Below are positions 1 through 9,314 of a DNA stretch of 64,000 nucleotides, one piece after another; the stretch's first letter is position 1; the number at the start of each line of letters is the position of its first letter. Both the position numbers and the translations under genes were made by a program. Under the pieces are notes generated by a model. That model saw only the letters and a program-made list of their open reading frames with translations. It had not been told where the DNA came from and searched no databases. Source of the stretch: JAVJST01 sp965229715 (lineage in GTDB: Bacteria > Pseudomonadota > Alphaproteobacteria > Rhodospirillales > Casp-alpha2); the NCBI GenBank assembly GCA_965229715.1, contig CBDDJL010000002.1, forward strand, positions 1 through 64,000. The letters are read 5' to 3'.

Positions 1-1
1 G

Positions 2-1276
2 GCGGCGCGGACCGAGGCGCGGCTTTGCCTGCTCGATACCTTGGCCTGCATGATCGCCGGCGCGCACGAGCCGGCTGCCGGTCAGGCGGCGGCGGCCATG
101 CGCGCGGCCGGGGCGGCGGGCCCTTGCGCGCATGTCACGGGCGGCGCGGCGTTGTCGGCACAGGCGGCGGCGTTGGTCAACGGCACGGCGGCGCATGCCC
201 TCGACTGGGACGACTACGAGGTGCCGGGCTCGACCCACCCCAGCCCACCGGTCGTGCCCGCCCTGCTGGCGCTTTCCGATCTGCGCGGCGTCACGCTCGA
301 CGAGGTCTGCGCCGCCTACGTCGTCGGCTTCGAGGCCATCGTCCGCGCCGGCCGTGCGCTCGGCGGCTACGGCCATTATCTGCGCGGCTGGCACGCCACC
401 GGCACCATCGGGGTGCTCGGCGCGGCCGCGGCGGCCGGATACCTGATCGGCCTCGACCGCGCGCGGCTGGCGGTGGCGCTGTCGCTCGCCATGAGCATGG
501 CGGCGGGCCTTAAACGCCAGATCGGCAGCGACGGGAAACCGCTGCACGCGGGCTTCGCGGCGCGCGCCGGACTGGATGCCGCGTTGCTCGCGGAACAGGG
601 CCTGACCGCCAATCCGGCGGCGACGGACGGCGCGCACGGTTTCCTGGCGCTTTACGGCGGTGGCGCGAGCCTGTCCGAGCCCGAACGCGCGCAACCGGGC
701 ATTCTCGCCGACGGCGTGTTCCGCAAACCGTGGCCGTGCTGCGCCTATACCCACCGCGCGATCGAGGCCGCCCTGAAACTCCGCACCCGGTCCGGTTTCG
801 ATCCGCAGCGCATCGAACGGGTCGTCGTTCGCATGGCGGAGCCGTTCTTCCGGGTTTCGCCGTTTCTTACACCGGCGATGCCGACGGAAGCGCGTTTCAG
901 CGTAACCCACACGGTGGCGTGGTCGCTGCTCGAGGGCGACCCGATGCCCGCGGCCTTCTGCCCGGGCGCCGTCTCCCGCACCGACGTGCGCGATCTCGTC
1001 GGCCGCACGTCGGTCGAAACTTACGATCTCGCACCGGGACTTGCCGACATGACGCCGCGAGCGCCCGACACGGTGACCCTCATGTTCGACGGCGGCGGCA
1101 CGGCGGAAGAAACCGTCGCCGACGTCAAGGGCGGCCCCGCCAAGCCGATGACCGTAGCCGACATCCGCGCCAAGTTTGCGGCCGCCGGCGGCAACCCGGC
1201 AGCGGCCGATCCGATCCTTCAAGGCGACGGCGCGATGGCCTTCCGCTTCGCGGATGTGTTACGGGATATCGCATGA
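2..1276 (+). CDS. MmgE/PrpD family protein, 5' truncated by window edge
   Basis: The open frame runs in from the left edge and reads AARTEARLCLLDTLACMIAG before the first possible start, which matches the usual N-terminal helix of MmgE/PrpD proteins, so the true start lies outside. About 425 residues are visible, close to the family's usual 450. The family includes 2-methylcitrate dehydratase, cis-aconitate decarboxylase and iminodisuccinate epimerase. Typical pieces are the ALDWDDYE segment, the GWHATGTIG motif and a Gly/Ala-rich helical core, followed by the small C-terminal domain. Its stop overlaps the start of the next gene by ATGA, which implies translational coupling to an acyl-CoA hydratase-like protein. 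Together they suggest degradation of a branched or unsaturated dicarboxylate. The substrate cannot be read from sequence. Confidence 0.9.
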   Translation, partial: AARTEARLCLLDTLACMIAGAHEPAAGQAAAAMRAAGAAGPCAHVTGGAALSAQAAALVNGTAAHALDWDDYEVPGSTHPSPPVVPALLALSDLRGVTLDEVCAAYVVGFEAIVRAGRALGGYGHYLRGWHATGTIGVLGAAAAAGYLIGLDRARLAVALSLAMSMAAGLKRQIGSDGKPLHAGFAARAGLDAALLAEQGLTANPAATDGAHGFLALYGGGASLSEPERAQPGILADGVFRKPWPCCAYTHRAIEAALKLRTRSGFDPQRIERVVVRMAEPFFRVSPFLTPAMPTEARFSVTHTVAWSLLEGDPMPAAFCPGAVSRTDVRDLVGRTSVETYDLAPGLADMTPRAPDTVTLMFDGGGTAEETVADVKGGPAKPMTVADIRAKFAAAGGNPAAADPILQGDGAMAFRFADVLRDIA

Positions 1277-2157
1277 CTGACCTGACGACAGACGAAGCGA
1301 TCCTGCGCCAATGGATCGGCCGGACCGAGACCTGTACAGCAACCGTCGACGCCGAACCGGCGCGGCGCATGCAGGCGCTGCTCGACCGCGAACCGACATT
1401 GGCCGACGGCGATGCGCTGCCGCCGCTCTGGACGTGGCTCTATTTCCAGGACAATCACCGGGCCGGCGTGCTCGAGCGCGACGGCCGCACGGTGCTGGGC
1501 GATTTCCTGCCGCCGGTCGCCCTGCCGCGGCGCATGTGGGCCGGCGGGCGGTTTCGCTTCGACGGCCCGCTGACGATCGGCGAGGCGGCGTCGAAGACCT
1601 CCGAGATCGCCGACGTGACGGTCAAGCAAGGCCGCACCGGCACGCTTTGCTTCATCACCGCGCGCCATTCGTACCATGCGGCGGACGGATCGGTCCGCAT
1701 CGCCGAAGAGCACGATATGGTCTACCGCGCCGATCCCGACCCGGATGCACCGCAACCGGAACCGCCCGCAGCGCCCCAAAAATCACATAAGGACGCCGCA
1801 CATGTGCGGACGGTCACGCCGACCGAGGTCATGCTGTTCCGCTATTCGGCGCTGACCTACAACGGCCACCGCATCCACTACGACCGGGACTACTGCCGCA
1901 CGGTCGAGGGCTACCCGAATCTCGTGTTCCACGGGCCGCTGACCGCGACCCTGCTCGCCGATCTCGCTCTTGAGGTCGGCGGCGGCAAACCGCTGGCATC
2001 GTTCGATTACCGGGCGGTCTCGCCGCTATTCGACGACCGGCCGTTCACGCTCCATGCCAGGCCGGACGACGAAGCCGGCGCGCTGGACCTGTGGGCCGCC
2101 AACCCGGACGGCCGGCTGGCAATGACGGCGCAGGCCCGCTTCCCGCCTACGGCATGA
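1273..2157 (+). CDS. FAS1-like dehydratase / MaoC-type acyl-CoA hydratase (mesaconyl-C4-CoA hydratase-like)
   Basis: A 294-residue protein starting on the ATGA overlap with the upstream gene. The N-terminal half is a FAS1-like dehydratase (hot-dog) domain containing WTWLYF and a GDFLPP turn, and the C-terminal half is a second hot-dog with YNGHRIHYDRDY and LVFHGPL, which carry the catalytic Asp/His region of this family. The architecture is that of mesaconyl-C4-CoA hydratase and itaconyl-CoA or HTD2-like hydratases, which add or remove water across acyl-CoA double bonds. Coupling with MmgE/PrpD supports an organic-acid pathway. The gene's 3' end overlaps the opposing solute-binding gene by 11 bp. 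Family is firm; exact substrate is inference. Confidence 0.88.
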   Translation: MTDLTTDEAILRQWIGRTETCTATVDAEPARRMQALLDREPTLADGDALPPLWTWLYFQDNHRAGVLERDGRTVLGDFLPPVALPRRMWAGGRFRFDGPLTIGEAASKTSEIADVTVKQGRTGTLCFITARHSYHAADGSVRIAEEHDMVYRADPDPDAPQPEPPAAPQKSHKDAAHVRTVTPTEVMLFRYSALTYNGHRIHYDRDYCRTVEGYPNLVFHGPLTATLLADLALEVGGGKPLASFDYRAVSPLFDDRPFTLHARPDDEAGALDLWAANPDGRLAMTAQARFPPTA

Positions 2158-2914
2158 TGTCCGAATAGCCGAGGCCGACCGTTTCGCGATAAACCCGATC
2201 GACGAAACCATCGGCGATCATCTCCGCCAACGCCGCGTCGACACGGCGCTGCATGTTCCCGCTGTTTCGGTTGAACGACGGATACAACCGATCGAAAGAA
2301 TGGTGCGGCAACACGGGCACGAGATCCAGGATCTCGCGCCCCGCGTAAAGTTGCGTACTGACGAAATCGCCGATGATCGCATCGACGCGCCCGCGCGCCA
2401 GCTTGTTGGCGTTTTTCTGATCGTCGGCGGCGAAATCCACCGTGATGCCCGCCGCGACGATCTCCCGCTCCAGCCGGTCGCCGTACGTGTACCCGGAAAC
2501 CAGCCCGAGGATACGGCTTCCGAGGAGAGCGGCATCCGGCGCATCCAGCCGGTCGCCCCGCCGCACCCAGAATGTGTTCGTGTAAACGGAAAAACTGGTC
2601 GGCCCCTGGATGTATTCATCGCGGGCGGCGGCATCGATGACCGCGTCCTGCTTTCCCTGCGACACCCATAACAGACACCGCTTCCACGGTAATTCGGTGA
2701 ATGCGGAATCGTACCCCGCACGCCGGGATGCTTCGCGCAAAATCCGGATGGAAATGCCGGACGCGTGGCCATCCGCCGCCGTGGTGTAGGGCGGCCAGTC
2801 GTTAAAACAGTAGCGAATGTCTTCGCCGGCCGCCGGCGGCGATGCGAAAACAAAAAAAAGCGCCAGGACAGCGGCGGCCCCCGCCGACATCCTTTTCTGC
2901 CATCGTTTGTCCAT
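2147..2914 (-). CDS. family 3 solute-binding protein (polar amino-acid type), periplasmic
   Basis: A 255-residue protein with a clear signal peptide (KRWQKRMSAGAAAVLALFF, cleavage near SPPAAGED) followed by the bilobal fold of family 3 binding proteins: IRYCFNDWPPYT near the start, GISIRILREA, the hinge after TFWVRRGDRL, and GRVDAIIGDF in the second lobe. These proteins bind amino acids or related small molecules for ABC import or act as sensors. No permease or ATPase lies beside it, so it is an orphan binding protein. It is convergent with the acyl-CoA hydratase gene, overlapping by 11 bp. Ligand unknown. Confidence 0.85.
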   Translation of the reverse strand: MDKRWQKRMSAGAAAVLALFFVFASPPAAGEDIRYCFNDWPPYTTAADGHASGISIRILREASRRAGYDSAFTELPWKRCLLWVSQGKQDAVIDAAARDEYIQGPTSFSVYTNTFWVRRGDRLDAPDAALLGSRILGLVSGYTYGDRLEREIVAAGITVDFAADDQKNANKLARGRVDAIIGDFVSTQLYAGREILDLVPVLPHHSFDRLYPSFNRNSGNMQRRVDAALAEMIADGFVDRVYRETVGLGYSDIMP

Positions 2915-3030
2915 GTTTGAAATCGGGCCCTATAGCACACGACCCCCCAGCACTCGCCCAGATATACATGCCGGACCGCGGTTTCAATACCGCCAATCCG
3001 ATTAATCGATCAAAAACTTCAATTACGGGT

Positions 3031-3984
3031 TTATGACGGCTTGGCGAAAAGGCGCAGCGCCCGCCCGTCAATCGCCAGCAATCCGCAGCCGATCAGCACC
3101 ATGCCGGCGATCTGTCCGGCATCGAGCCGCTCGCCCAGGAATACGGCGCCAAGCAAGATGGCGAATACCGGGACCAGCAGGGTCACGAGGCTGAGATTGG
3201 TTGCGCCGGCACTGGCAAGGATGCGGAAGAACAGAATGTAGGCGAACGCCGTCGACAACAACGCCAGGGCAACGACGGCAGCCCATACGTCGAAGCCGGG
3301 CATCGCCCCGGCGAACGGGTCGTCGACGATCAGGGCAAGAGGCGCCAGCACCAGGGTCGATGCCGTCACCTGCCCGGCGGCGACGACGACGGGCGCAACC
3401 CCGAAACGCCGGAACCGGCGGCCGAAGACGGCCGCGAAGGCATAGGATACCGCCGCGCCGAGACACGCGACCTGCGGCAACAACGCGTCGCCGTCGGCGA
3501 TCAGCACTTCGGGTCCGATCATCACGGCGACGCCGGCGATCCCGAGAACGATGCCGCCGATCTTCAGGGCCGTCATCCGTTCGTCGGCGAGCAGCAGGCC
3601 GGCGACGACCACGGTGAACATCGGCGTGGTCGCGTTGAGGATCGAGGCCACGCCCGACGCAATGCCCGTCTGGCCGTATACCAGCAATGTGAACGGAATC
3701 GCATTGTTGATCGTGCCCATGACGAGAAACGCCAGCCAGACCGACATTTTGCGCGGGACGGCATTGCCCGTCACCAGAACCGCGATCCACAACGCCGGCG
3801 CGGCGAGACCGACGCGGAGCGTCACGATAGTCAACGGCGGCAGATCGTCGACCACGGTCTCGACGAAAAAGAACGAACCGCCCCAGACCATGGCCAGCAC
3901 GGTCAGCATGACCCACTCGACGGGGCCCATCTGTGTTTTCAACGCTTCCGACATCGGATCACCGGCGGCCATTGTCCGCGGCAT
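3031..3984 (-). CDS. EamA (DMT) family transporter
   Basis: A 317-residue integral membrane protein with about ten predicted membrane segments arranged as two EamA repeats: the first opens with MLTVLAMVWGGSFFF and the second starts around PQVACLGAAVSYAF. Members export metabolites such as amino acids or nucleosides. The start may be the first ATG or the Met eleven codons later (MSEALK, about 3954); neither has an ideal ribosome site. It stands alone, with no clear operon partner. Substrate not predictable. Confidence 0.88.
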   Translation of the reverse strand: MPRTMAAGDPMSEALKTQMGPVEWVMLTVLAMVWGGSFFFVETVVDDLPPLTIVTLRVGLAAPALWIAVLVTGNAVPRKMSVWLAFLVMGTINNAIPFTLLVYGQTGIASGVASILNATTPMFTVVVAGLLLADERMTALKIGGIVLGIAGVAVMIGPEVLIADGDALLPQVACLGAAVSYAFAAVFGRRFRRFGVAPVVVAAGQVTASTLVLAPLALIVDDPFAGAMPGFDVWAAVVALALLSTAFAYILFFRILASAGATNLSLVTLLVPVFAILLGAVFLGERLDAGQIAGMVLIGCGLLAIDGRALRLFAKPS

Positions 3985-4065
3985 GTTTAGCGGTGCCTTG
4001 CCGCCGCCGCTATCCGTTTCTTGTTGCGATTGGCCGACGGCGGATCGGCGTATGCGATGCGACAG

Positions 4066-4830
4066 TCAGGTCTCGTAGCCGGGTCGCTCACGGTCGAGCT
4101 TGCGCTTGAGTCCGTCCCACTGCATCGAGCCATTGAAAATGTGCAGATGTTCCGGGTGAAAAGTGTAGTCATGGATCATCTGCTTCGCTTTCGCCGGGTC
4201 GTCATCGGGCATCCGGATGCGCGCGCCCGAGCGCATGGCGTCGAGCTGGCAGCGGCAGGCTATATCGAGCGCCCTGGCAAGAAAGAACGCCTCCGCGAGC
4301 GTCTCGCCGACGACCATCATGCCGTGATTACGCATCAGCAGGATTTTCCTGTCGCCGAGGGCGGCGACCGTCTTTTCCATGCAGGCATCGTCGATCTCAG
4401 TGTCGAAATCGACATAGGCGACATGCGGCGCGGCGATGAAGCCGTGCTGGGTCATCGGCTGGAAGCCGCCCTCAAGCGACGCGACAACGGCAGTCGCGTC
4501 GGTGTGGGTATGGATCATCGCGTTGATGTCGGGGCGCGCCTGAAGGATGTATTTCACCTGGTTGCACGAAGCGTAGTTGAACGGGCGGTTGACGCCGACG
4601 TCCGGGCGATCGTCGAAGCGGATCTTGTGGAGGCCCGAGGCGCGGACCTCATCGAAGAAATCGGCATAGCCCTTGATCAGAAAGGCATCGGGCTCACCGG
4701 CGATGCGCACGCTGACGAGACCTTCGACCAAATCGGTCAGACCGTAGAGATCGAGCAGCCTGTGCCCGGCGGCGCAATCGACCCGCGATTGCCACTCGGC
4801 TTCGGTCATATTGGGTGTAATGGCAGACAT
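4066..4830 (-). CDS. class II aldolase/adducin family protein
   Basis: A 254-residue protein. The start at MSAITPNMTE is chosen because GGAGGA lies five to six bases before it; the frame stays open upstream but there encodes an antiparallel shadow. Class II aldolase features are the Zn-site pair in AMIHTHTDATAV, and ILLMRNHGMMVVG with the third histidine. The family includes fuculose-1-phosphate aldolase, ribulose-5-phosphate epimerase and many uncharacterised enzymes. It lies 23 bp downstream of the GFA gene in the same direction, so the two are probably co-transcribed. Substrate unknown. Confidence 0.88.
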   Translation of the reverse strand: MSAITPNMTEAEWQSRVDCAAGHRLLDLYGLTDLVEGLVSVRIAGEPDAFLIKGYADFFDEVRASGLHKIRFDDRPDVGVNRPFNYASCNQVKYILQARPDINAMIHTHTDATAVVASLEGGFQPMTQHGFIAAPHVAYVDFDTEIDDACMEKTVAALGDRKILLMRNHGMMVVGETLAEAFFLARALDIACRCQLDAMRSGARIRMPDDDPAKAKQMIHDYTFHPEHLHIFNGSMQWDGLKRKLDRERPGYET

Positions 4831-4853
4831 GATGTCCTCCTGCGGCGTGTTTT

Positions 4854-5309
4854 CTAACCCGGCAATCCCCGGCGCGCCGGGCCATGCGCCATCGGCAGGC
4901 CAGAGCGGCTGACGCCCTTGTAGCGCGGCAGGCCGTCGGCAACGTCGAACCACGGCACGCGTTCCTCGTAGAACACATGGTGATCCGGGATCATGCGGTC
5001 GCGCGCCGCGAACAGGCCGATGTAGAGTTCGACCAGATCCTTGCCTTGGCTCCTGGAATACCCCTCCCACGCCAGCGGCGTGCCGCAGTCGGGACAGAAC
5101 GTCCGGCAAACACCGGCGGACGAGTTGTAGGTCTTGCGCTCCGTGCCCGAGAACGCCACCTGGTCGGCGCCGAACGACGCGAAGGTGACCAGCGGCTGGC
5201 CGGTCGAACGGCGGCAGCTTTCGCAATGGCAGTGAAAGACCGAGTCTGGATGGCCGGTCTCGATGGTCACTGCGCCACACATGCAGCTGGCATGAAAGGT
5301 ATCGGACAT
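4854..5309 (-). CDS. GFA (glutathione-dependent formaldehyde-activating enzyme-like) family protein
   Basis: A 151-residue zinc protein. The zinc ligands are visible as CMCGAV near residue 9, CHCESCRR near residue 28, and CPDCGTPL near residue 72, which is the full GFA/CENP-V pattern. The founding member helps form S-hydroxymethylglutathione, but most family members are not proven to do so. It heads a likely two-gene unit with the class II aldolase. The 111-bp gap to the divergent Rieske gene should carry both promoters; none is convincing by eye. Confidence 0.88.
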   Translation of the reverse strand: MSDTFHASCMCGAVTIETGHPDSVFHCHCESCRRSTGQPLVTFASFGADQVAFSGTERKTYNSSAGVCRTFCPDCGTPLAWEGYSRSQGKDLVELYIGLFAARDRMIPDHHVFYEERVPWFDVADGLPRYKGVSRSGLPMAHGPARRGLPG

Positions 5310-5420
5310 GATCTGAACCGCCTTTGCCGAGGAAAGGAACGGGAAAAGTTTTATTCATTTGCCGTGACATCTTAATGGCGACAAAGTCACTGCAACAAAC
5401 ATGGAATCACCGGATCGCTG

Positions 5421-6548
5421 ATGATCGACTACGCATCCGTCACGGCAGCCGAAGGCGACGCTTTCCTGACCTTGCCGCCCGCTTGCTATAGCAGCGAAGC
5501 GGCGCTCGACGACGAGCGCCGACGCATTTTCGGGAACGGCTGGGTCGGGATCGGCCGTGCCGATCTGTGGGAAAAGCCGGGCGAATACCGCGCCATCGAC
5601 GTTGCCGGCTCGCCGGTCATCGTGATCCGCCGCGCCGACGGCGGGCTGGCGGCGTACGCCAACGTCTGTCGCCATCGCGGCTCGCTGCTACTCGAAGGAT
5701 CGGGCACCGTTAAAACCATCAGCTGCCCCTATCACCGCTGGACCTATGACCTCTCGGGCGCGCTCCGCCGCGCGCCGGACATGGAAGACGCCCCCGGTTT
5801 CGATCCGTCGGCAAACGGTCTGGTCCGGTTTCACGCCGCGGAACGCTTCGGTTTCGCGTTCTTGTCGCTCGCCCCGGAACCTGACGACATCGACGACTGG
5901 CTCGCGGATTTTAACGATGTGCTGGGACCGTGGTCCCTGGAGAGCCTTAAAACCGTCGTGAACCGCGAGCTGACCATCGAATGCAACTGGAAACTCTTCA
6001 TCGAGGTTTTCAACGAGTACACGCACCTGAAACACGTTCACCCCGACAGCATCGGCGGTTACTACACCATGCCCGACCGGCCCGAGGATGTGCGCGGCAA
6101 CTTCGTCAGCCAGTTCGGCGAAACCGTCGCGTCCGGCACGGTGCTGGCGGAGGACGCCGAGGCGGCACTGCCGCCGATCCCGTCGATCGAGGGCCGCAAC
6201 CGCAACGGCGCGCGCTATACCTGGGTCTACCCGAACCTGACGTTCGGTGCGGCCTCGGACGTGATCTGGGTTTGGGATGTTTGGCCCGACGGTCCCGATC
6301 GCTGCCGCGCCAATTTCAGCCTGTGCGTGGCGCCCGAGAGCCTGGCGGCCGATAACGCCAACGACTGCATCGCCGCCATCGACCGGCGCATGAGAACCGC
6401 GATCGCCGAAGACATCGATGCGCTTGAGCGTCAGCAGCGCGGCATCCGTTCGCCATTCGCCCTGCAGGGTCGACTGTCGCCGGTGATGGAGGCCAACGTC
6501 GGCCGCTTCGCGCGATGGTACGCCGCGCAGATGGACGAAGCCGTTTGA
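5421..6548 (+). CDS. Rieske-type aromatic ring-hydroxylating oxygenase, alpha subunit
   Basis: A 375-residue protein. The Rieske [2Fe-2S] cluster ligands are CRHRGSLL near residue 82 and CPYHRW near residue 102. The mononuclear iron site follows with NEYTHLKHVHP near residue 203, giving the His-x4-His pair after the acidic residue. Known homologues demethylate betaines or hydroxylate aromatics, taking electrons from a separate reductase, none of which is adjacent. A six-codon ATG frame (5401-5421) ends on TGATG overlapping this start, so coupling to a short leader is possible but unproven, and no strong ribosome site precedes the gene. Substrate unknown. Confidence 0.88.
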   Translation: MIDYASVTAAEGDAFLTLPPACYSSEAALDDERRRIFGNGWVGIGRADLWEKPGEYRAIDVAGSPVIVIRRADGGLAAYANVCRHRGSLLLEGSGTVKTISCPYHRWTYDLSGALRRAPDMEDAPGFDPSANGLVRFHAAERFGFAFLSLAPEPDDIDDWLADFNDVLGPWSLESLKTVVNRELTIECNWKLFIEVFNEYTHLKHVHPDSIGGYYTMPDRPEDVRGNFVSQFGETVASGTVLAEDAEAALPPIPSIEGRNRNGARYTWVYPNLTFGAASDVIWVWDVWPDGPDRCRANFSLCVAPESLAADNANDCIAAIDRRMRTAIAEDIDALERQQRGIRSPFALQGRLSPVMEANVGRFARWYAAQMDEAV

Positions 6549-6602
6549 CCTCCCGACAGACCGCCATGCCCACTTGCGCGGAAACGACGGCTAAGGCGGA
6601 CC

Positions 6603-7946
6603 CTACTCACCGTCCGTGCGCTCGACGCGAACCGCGGCACCGGGCTTGATATTGAGATCCCGTTGCGGGAACGGAATTTCGATGCCGTGTTCGTGGAATG
6701 CCTCCCAGAGCGCGACATAGACCGCGCTCTTGACGTTGACGACACCACCTTCCGGATCGCTGATCCAGATGCGCAGCTCGAAATCGACGGAACTGTCGCC
6801 GAAACCGATCAGCCGGCAGACCGGCGCCGGGTCCTCGTGCACCCGGTCGACGCCCCTGGCCGCCTCGACGGCCAGTTCCATGACCTTGCGCACGTCGGAG
6901 GCATAGGAGACGCCGAACTTGAGCGGCAACCGCAGCAGCGTGTTCGAATAGGACCAGTTGATGACCTGCTGGGTGATCAGATCCTCGTTCGGGATCAGCC
7001 ATTCGCGGCCGTCGCGCGTGGTCAGCGCAACATACCGTGCGCCGAGCGAGGTGACCCAGCCGAAGGTCTCGCCGATCTCGATCACGTCGCCCGGCTTGAT
7101 CGAACGGTCGAGCAGCAGGATGAAGCCCGAGATCAGGTTCGAGACCACCTTTTGCAGGCCGAATCCGAGGCCGACGCCGACGGCGCCGGTAAACACCGCA
7201 AAAGCCGTCAGGTCGACGCCGAGATAGTCCAGGGTAATCAGGAAGACCGCGGCGACGAGCAGGATCTTGATGCTCTTTTCTGCCAGCACCTTGATCGACG
7301 GCGTCAACGTCGACGAGCGATGCAGCCGGCCGGCAAGGAAGCGCCCCGCCGCACCCGACAGCCATAACAGAATCGCCAGCAGGACCAGCGCCTTGAGAAT
7401 GTTCAGAACCGAGATTCGACGCTCGCCGAGCGGAATGGCGAGATCGTCGAGAATGACCAGCAGGGGGTCGAGCAAGCCGACGATATTGAGCGCGGCGACA
7501 CACCAGGCCAGGGTCGTCACCGTGCGCGCGATCTCGCGGTTGCGAATCACGAAGGAGACGAGCCGGATGACCAGCCAGGCTGCCAGCAGGCTGAGCGCGA
7601 TGGTCATGATGTGGTGCGGGAACGCGGCGGGCGCCGCGCCGGTGACGGCCATCAGCATCAAAACGAGATAAACAGCCGGAAACGACAGCTTCGGCAGCCG
7701 CGAAAGGAAGCCGTGAACGCGGTAATCCCAGGACCGGGTGCGCTTTGCCAGGCGCTCGAACTGGGCGCGGACCGGTTTAGCGAGCGGCCACGCGAGCAGC
7801 GCGCCGCCGGCAACAACAGAAAGTTGCACCAAACTGGTCCAGGTCAAGACCTCGGCGCGCAGCCAATTTTCCAGCCTGACCTGCTGGCCTTGCAGCCAGA
7901 CCGTGTCCAGTCCGAACGCGCTCAGCGCCTGAATGAAATCTTCCAT
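6603..7946 (-). CDS. mechanosensitive ion channel, MscS family
   Basis: A 447-residue inner-membrane protein with several extra N-terminal membrane segments before the MscS core. The pore helix TM3 is visible as GAVGVGLGFGLQKVVSN near residue 255, followed by the beta domain with IEIGETFGWVTSLGARYVAL and the IPNEDLITQQVINWS segment. Such channels release solutes on hypo-osmotic shock. GGAGG lies seven bases before the start. It is divergent from the MFS gene. A 172-bp gap separates them with no marked structure. Confidence 0.92.
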   Translation of the reverse strand: MEDFIQALSAFGLDTVWLQGQQVRLENWLRAEVLTWTSLVQLSVVAGGALLAWPLAKPVRAQFERLAKRTRSWDYRVHGFLSRLPKLSFPAVYLVLMLMAVTGAAPAAFPHHIMTIALSLLAAWLVIRLVSFVIRNREIARTVTTLAWCVAALNIVGLLDPLLVILDDLAIPLGERRISVLNILKALVLLAILLWLSGAAGRFLAGRLHRSSTLTPSIKVLAEKSIKILLVAAVFLITLDYLGVDLTAFAVFTGAVGVGLGFGLQKVVSNLISGFILLLDRSIKPGDVIEIGETFGWVTSLGARYVALTTRDGREWLIPNEDLITQQVINWSYSNTLLRLPLKFGVSYASDVRKVMELAVEAARGVDRVHEDPAPVCRLIGFGDSSVDFELRIWISDPEGGVVNVKSAVYVALWEAFHEHGIEIPFPQRDLNIKPGAAVRVERTDGE

Positions 7947-8118
7947 GCGATCCTCCGGCGCTCACTATACACAATTGCGCCGGTGCAACACGGGCGATGC
8001 TCGGCAGCGAGAGTGGCAACAAATTTTCCGCAGGCACTCGACAAATATTACTCGGGTGCGCCGCAGGCGGGTTTGGTGACACGCTTCGCGGAACAATTCG
8101 CGGCGGAGCGGAGGCGGC

Positions 8119-9312
8119 ATGCGGCCAGGCAATTTCGTCGTCATGATCGGCGCCCTGAGCCGTCCGACCATGCCCGCATTCTCGGCGTTGTTCACACTCG
8201 AACCGCTGCACCGGGCCGTCATTTCGACCGTGATCCCCATCGTCGCGCTCGAACATTTCGAAAGCGTCCGCGATGTCAGCGTGTTCTTCTTCGTGCTCGG
8301 CGCACTCGGCGTCGGTATGAGCATGGGCGTGCCGTGGCTGGTCAGTCACATCACCCGGCGCGGCACGTTCTATACGGGCGCGCTGGCCGGAATCGGCGCA
8401 ATGGCGCTGTTCATGACCGGCGATGTGGTGGCGTTCTGTCTCGGCATGGCGCTGCATCTGTTCGCTGCGTCCTGTATCGACGTCTCGCTCAATCTCTACA
8501 TGATGGAGCACATCCGCCGGCAAGATTTCAGCCGTTACGAACCGGTACGCATGTTCTTCCTCGCGTTCTCGTGGTGCATCGGCCCGTTCCTCGGCGTGTG
8601 GCTCAGAAACGCATTCCACGAGGACGCTCCGTTCCTGTTCGGGACCGGCGTCGTCGTCGCGCTTGCCGCCTATTTTTTCTATCTCCGCTTCGTCGATCAC
8701 CCGGCGATCGCCACGGCACGGCCTGCCGTCACCAACCCACTCCGCTATCTGCCCCGGTTCTTCGGCCAGCCGCGCTTGACCCTGGTTTACGTTCTCTCGT
8801 TCATGCGCTCCGGCTGGTGGACCATGTACTTCATCTATATTCCAATCTACTGCGTGACCGCCGGCCTCGGCGAAACCACGGGCGGTGCGCTGGTCTCGCT
8901 GGCGACGGCTTTCGTGATGGGCGCGCCGCTGCTCCGGCCGGTCGTCACACGAATCGGTATCCGCCGTCTACTCCTGGTCGGCTACACCGCGACGGGCGCC
9001 GCAACCCTGGTGTTGAGCATATCGCTGGGCGTCGAAGAAATCGCCATCCCGATCATCTTGTTCGCCGGCCTCTGCGCCGTGCCCTGCGACGCCGTCGGCA
9101 ACGCATTGTTCTATCGCGCCGTACACCCCTACGAGCGGTCCGAGATGGCGACCGTATTCGGCAGCTACCGTTCGGTCTCCAGCCTGACATTCCCGGGGGT
9201 CTACTCCGGCATTCTGGCGTTGTTTCCACTGCCCGCCGTGTTCGCCGTCACCGGCGTCGCCATGCTGGGGGCGGCAAGCCTGACCCGGTTCATCCCGAAG
9301 CGGATGCGATAA
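8119..9312 (+). CDS. MFS transporter
   Basis: A 397-residue membrane protein with about twelve predicted membrane segments. The interior loop after the second segment is unusual (VSHITRRGTFYTG) rather than the classic GxxxDRxGRR, so it belongs to a divergent MFS branch. The start is placed at MRPGNF because GGAGGCGGC directly precedes it. The stop lies two bases from the convergent oxygenase stop. Substrate is not predictable. Confidence 0.82.
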   Translation: MRPGNFVVMIGALSRPTMPAFSALFTLEPLHRAVISTVIPIVALEHFESVRDVSVFFFVLGALGVGMSMGVPWLVSHITRRGTFYTGALAGIGAMALFMTGDVVAFCLGMALHLFAASCIDVSLNLYMMEHIRRQDFSRYEPVRMFFLAFSWCIGPFLGVWLRNAFHEDAPFLFGTGVVVALAAYFFYLRFVDHPAIATARPAVTNPLRYLPRFFGQPRLTLVYVLSFMRSGWWTMYFIYIPIYCVTAGLGETTGGALVSLATAFVMGAPLLRPVVTRIGIRRLLLVGYTATGAATLVLSISLGVEEIAIPIILFAGLCAVPCDAVGNALFYRAVHPYERSEMATVFGSYRSVSSLTFPGVYSGILALFPLPAVFAVTGVAMLGAASLTRFIPKRMR

Positions 9313-9314
9313 CC

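Noticed and set aside
4831..5370. N-terminal extension that would make the class II aldolase 434 residues long
   Set aside because: The extra part overlaps the GFA gene in another frame and has no family match; a strong ribosome site marks the shorter start.
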